Origin: Thermohalobaculum sp039180675
Lineage (GTDB): Bacteria; Pseudomonadota; Alphaproteobacteria; Rhodobacterales; Rhodobacteraceae
DNA length: 64,000 bases
Assembly: GCA_039180675.1 (NCBI GenBank)
Contig: JBCDDC010000005.1
Span: forward strand, 1 to 64,000
Reading direction: 5' to 3'
The notes beneath the pieces are model-generated. The model had not been told where the DNA came from. It did no database searches and saw only the letters and a list, made by a program, of their open reading frames with translations. The stretch's first letter is position 1. Every line of letters begins with the position of its first letter. Positions 62,023-64,000 of the stretch are shown piece after piece. The position numbers were made by a program, and so were the translations under genes.

Positions 62023-62715
62023 ATGAAAATCACTTGGCTTGGCCATGCGTCCTTTCGGCTCGAAACCGCCGAGGCTGTTATCCTGCTCGACCCGTGGCTG
62101 ACGGGAAACCCGGCGTTCCCCGATGAGCGCCGCGCCGAGGCTGTGTCCGGCGCGACCCATATCCTCGTCACCCATGGCCATGGCGACCATGCCTCGGAAG
62201 CGGCCGAGATCGCGAAGGAGACCGGCGCACCGGTGGTGGGCATCTACGATTGGGTGACCTGGGTCACAGAAAGCGAGGGCATCGAGGGGGTCGGCTTCAA
62301 CAAAGGCGGCACCGTCCTGTTGGGCGACGCCGCGGTGACGATGGTGAACGCGGTGCATTCTTCCTCCGCCAGCGGGCCGGGCGGCCCGGTCTATACCGGC
62401 GCGGAGGCGGGCTACATGATCGCGTCCGGCGGCAAGGTCCTCTACGCCATGGGGGACACAGACGTGATGGCGGATATGGCGATCTTCGCGGAGCTGCACG
62501 TGCCGACCCACGCGATCGTCCCGATCGGCGGGCACTTCACCATGGACAGCGACCGTGCCGCCTATGCCTGCAAGAAGTTCTTTTCTCTCGAAATGGCGAT
62601 CCCCTGCCACTTCCGCACCTTCCCGCTGCTCGCGCAGTCCGCCGAACCCTTCGCGGCCGCCATGGCGCCGGTGAACGTGCCAATGATCGACGTCATGGAG
62701 AGCGTCGAGATCTAG
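62023..62715 (+). CDS. UPF0173-type metal-dependent MBL hydrolase
   Basis: This encodes 230 residues of the metallo-beta-lactamase-like UPF0173 family: KITWLGHASFRLET, VTHGHGDHASEAA (zinc motif HxHxDH), LYAMGDTDVMADM, and CHFRTFPLL near the end. The start is the ATG at 62023, matching the family N-terminus; upstream starts add non-family residues. Members hydrolyse phospho- or lactone-type esters; substrate unknown. Confidence 0.85.
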   Translation: MKITWLGHASFRLETAEAVILLDPWLTGNPAFPDERRAEAVSGATHILVTHGHGDHASEAAEIAKETGAPVVGIYDWVTWVTESEGIEGVGFNKGGTVLLGDAAVTMVNAVHSSSASGPGGPVYTGAEAGYMIASGGKVLYAMGDTDVMADMAIFAELHVPTHAIVPIGGHFTMDSDRAAYACKKFFSLEMAIPCHFRTFPLLAQSAEPFAAAMAPVNVPMIDVMESVEI

Positions 62716-62789
62716 CCACAGCTGACCCATGTGTGGCCTTAAGCCAGGCGGTGCGCGCGTTCTGCGCGCAAGTCCATGCTGTCCCTGAG

Positions 62790-62817
62790 AAAACGCCGTT
62801 CTTGCGAACGGCGTTTT
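62790..62817. terminator. Bidirectional terminator hairpin
   Basis: AAAACGCCGTTC at 62790-62801 and GAACGGCGTTTT at 62806-62817 pair perfectly around a 4-base loop, with A's on one side and T's on the other. It sits 75 bp after the MBL gene stop. Confidence 0.8.
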
Positions 62818-62911
62818 GGCGGCACAGAGCGCTGCCTCTCAGCTCCGCGCCAGCGATCGGCTGAGAGGGTGTTGCGCAGCAACGGCCTTTCCTCCGATCG
62901 CATATAGACTT

Positions 62912-62928
62912 ATGCGGCGCAGCCGCAT
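62912..62928. repeat. Short hairpin downstream of the HAD gene
   Basis: ATGCGGC and GCCGCAT form a perfect 7-bp stem with loop GCA, 16 bases beyond the end of the HAD gene. It may help end transcription from the minus strand. Confidence 0.4.
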
Positions 62929-62943
62929 GCCGATTGGTTCTAG

Positions 62944-63606
62944 TCAGATGCCGTGGAGAAAGCCCGCCAGATCCGGGGTCACATGATCGATATGCCTTGC
63001 ATCCGGGGGCGAGTTGTTTGTCACCAGAATCGTTGTCATGCCGCGGGCCTTTGGGACCTTGAGGTTATGGGGCGTATCCTCGAACATCACGGCTCTTGCC
63101 GGCGCGATCCCATGTGCAGCAATAACCCGGTCATGGGCCGCGGCATCGGGTTTCGGCGTGTAGTCGAGATCCTCGATCGCCCAGACAGCGTCGAATTCGC
63201 TGGTCAGATGCAACCGATCCAGCACTTCGAGTGCATGCGCACGCGCGCCGTTGGTGTGAACGATCTTTCGGCCATCAAGACCCGCGATCGCCTCGCGGAG
63301 CCCAGGGCGCGGCGTGACCCGGCTGTAATCGATATCATGCGTCTCGGACAGGAAGGCATCCGGATCGATGCCGTGATCCTGGACCAGGGCGCGCATGGTG
63401 ATCCCATGGTTGCGCCAGCTCTCGTCGCAGAAGATCTCGGCCTCCCGTAGGGTCATCTTCAGCTCGCGCATCACAAAGCCGTGCATGCGTTCGGAAATCT
63501 GGTCCATAAGGCCAAGTCCCGGGTCATACAGCGTATTGTCGAGATCGAAGATCCAGGTATCGATGGTACCGCGCACGGCCCCTCTGTACATATCTGCGGC
63601 CGGCAT
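62944..63606 (-). CDS. HAD-family pyrimidine 5'-nucleotidase-like phosphatase
   Basis: This encodes 220 residues. HAD motif I is FDLDNTLYDP (first Asp is the nucleophile), motif II VHTNGARAHA, motif III YTPKPDAAAH and motif IV MFEDTPHNL. The DNTLY variant marks the pyrimidine 5'-nucleotidase/YjjG-like group. ATG at 63606; an alternative ATG at 63591 is close. Cytoplasmic nucleotide salvage or repair of phosphorylated metabolites. It diverges from the methyltransferase gene (41 bp). Confidence 0.8.
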   Translation of the reverse strand: MPAADMYRGAVRGTIDTWIFDLDNTLYDPGLGLMDQISERMHGFVMRELKMTLREAEIFCDESWRNHGITMRALVQDHGIDPDAFLSETHDIDYSRVTPRPGLREAIAGLDGRKIVHTNGARAHALEVLDRLHLTSEFDAVWAIEDLDYTPKPDAAAHDRVIAAHGIAPARAVMFEDTPHNLKVPKARGMTTILVTNNSPPDARHIDHVTPDLAGFLHGI

Positions 63607-63647
63607 CAAGCTAGGCGGGCATCCGCACCGGTCAAGAGGAGAGCGAC

Positions 63648-64000
63648 GTGGCAGAGAGCAAGGATTGGGCAGGCGACCTGGGCGCCACCTGGGCGGAGAC
63701 GATCGATGAGATGGATGCGCAGCTGGAGTCGGCCTCGGCCCACGCACTTGCGGCGCTCGCCGCCCGGTCCGGCGAGCGGATCATCGATCTCGGCTGCGGT
63801 GGCGGGCCGACCACGCTGAAGATCGCGGGGGAGGTCGGCGCCGGAGGCCATGTGCTCGGGCTCGACATCTCGCCTGCGCTGGCGGCGATCGCGGAACGCC
63901 GCGGGGCAGGTCTGCCGCAGATGACAATCAAGGTTGCCGATGCCGCGACCCATGATTTCGGCGCGGACGGTTTCGATGCGCTCTTCTCGCGTTTTGGCTG
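63648..64000 (+). CDS. SAM-dependent methyltransferase, N-terminal part (cut by window end)
   Basis: This open frame of 117 codons starts at GTG 63648 with GAGGAGAG upstream. The SAM motif IIDLGCGGGPTTLKIAGEVG and acidic GLDISPALAAIAE are clear, as is the beginning of a later FDALFSRFG motif. It belongs to the Methyltransf_11/25 type. The gene runs past position 64000, so its substrate region is unseen. Confidence 0.8.
   Translation, partial: MAESKDWAGDLGATWAETIDEMDAQLESASAHALAALAARSGERIIDLGCGGGPTTLKIAGEVGAGGHVLGLDISPALAAIAERRGAGLPQMTIKVADAATHDFGADGFDALFSRFG

Overview
The window is a high-GC alphaproteobacterial chromosome segment, most like Rhodobacterales. This rests on gene content: ctaD, DUF2244, DUF6165, DUF992 and GspC-like proteins, many 4-base ATGA gene overlaps, and two sets of Cox-type molybdoenzyme maturation genes. 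No lineage was confirmed by a database search.

Left edge (1-960): a tyrosine recombinase gene runs leftward off the window. It lies beside a 3' fragment of a tRNA-Ala(CGC) gene that still has its CCA and terminator. This looks like the right boundary of an integrated element that lies mostly outside the window. The rest of the window appears to be host chromosome.

1.7-6.0 kb (+): a cyclic-amide (hydantoin/dihydropyrimidine) catabolic cluster. It holds a dihydropyrimidinase-like amidohydrolase, a VOC protein, an Asp/Glu/hydantoin racemase, a frameshifted small gene and a DapA-family lyase. It is followed by a very divergent ABC-exporter-like protein whose ATPase motifs are all degraded and which ends in a cyclic-nucleotide-binding-like domain, then by a secreted alpha/beta hydrolase and a gene-poor stretch with possible relics (10.3-11.2 kb).

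34.1-11.2 kb (-): the most unusual part, about 23 kb of genes all on the minus strand and mostly overlapping or abutting. In transcription order it encodes a branched-chain-amino-acid-type binding protein, an iron-ADH-like protein without metal ligands, an AraC regulator, LivH, LivM, LivG, a LivF fused to a Tm-1-like domain, a Tm-1 C-terminal-like TIM barrel, a giant flotillin with 44-residue repeats, two SRPBCC (CoxG-like) proteins, a molybdenum hydroxylase (FAD, 2Fe-2S and a large subunit split in two), CoxD and CoxE maturation factors, an amidohydrolase, an MBL-fold lactonase, and an SMP-30/isochorismatase fusion with Ser at the nucleophile Cys position. Read together, I infer import, hydroxylation and ring opening of an unidentified, possibly heterocyclic, compound. 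The 1.7-6.0 kb cluster may supply later steps.

34.5-64 kb: mostly housekeeping. It contains tRNA-Leu(GAG), lipB, a cytochrome c, ctaD, DUF2244, DUF6165, a TPR/glycosyltransferase-like protein and mgtE. A second molybdenum-hydroxylase maturation set follows (MoxR/CoxD, CoxE, XdhC and a MoeA-like/MobA fusion) with no structural subunits nearby. Then come a GspC-like protein, bioY, an HDAC-family deacetylase, yacG, an RND efflux pair, two tiny membrane proteins, a cold-shock protein, gatC-gatA, a PPOX protein, a DUF3500 protein, an MBL hydrolase, a HAD phosphatase, and the start of a methyltransferase cut by the window end.
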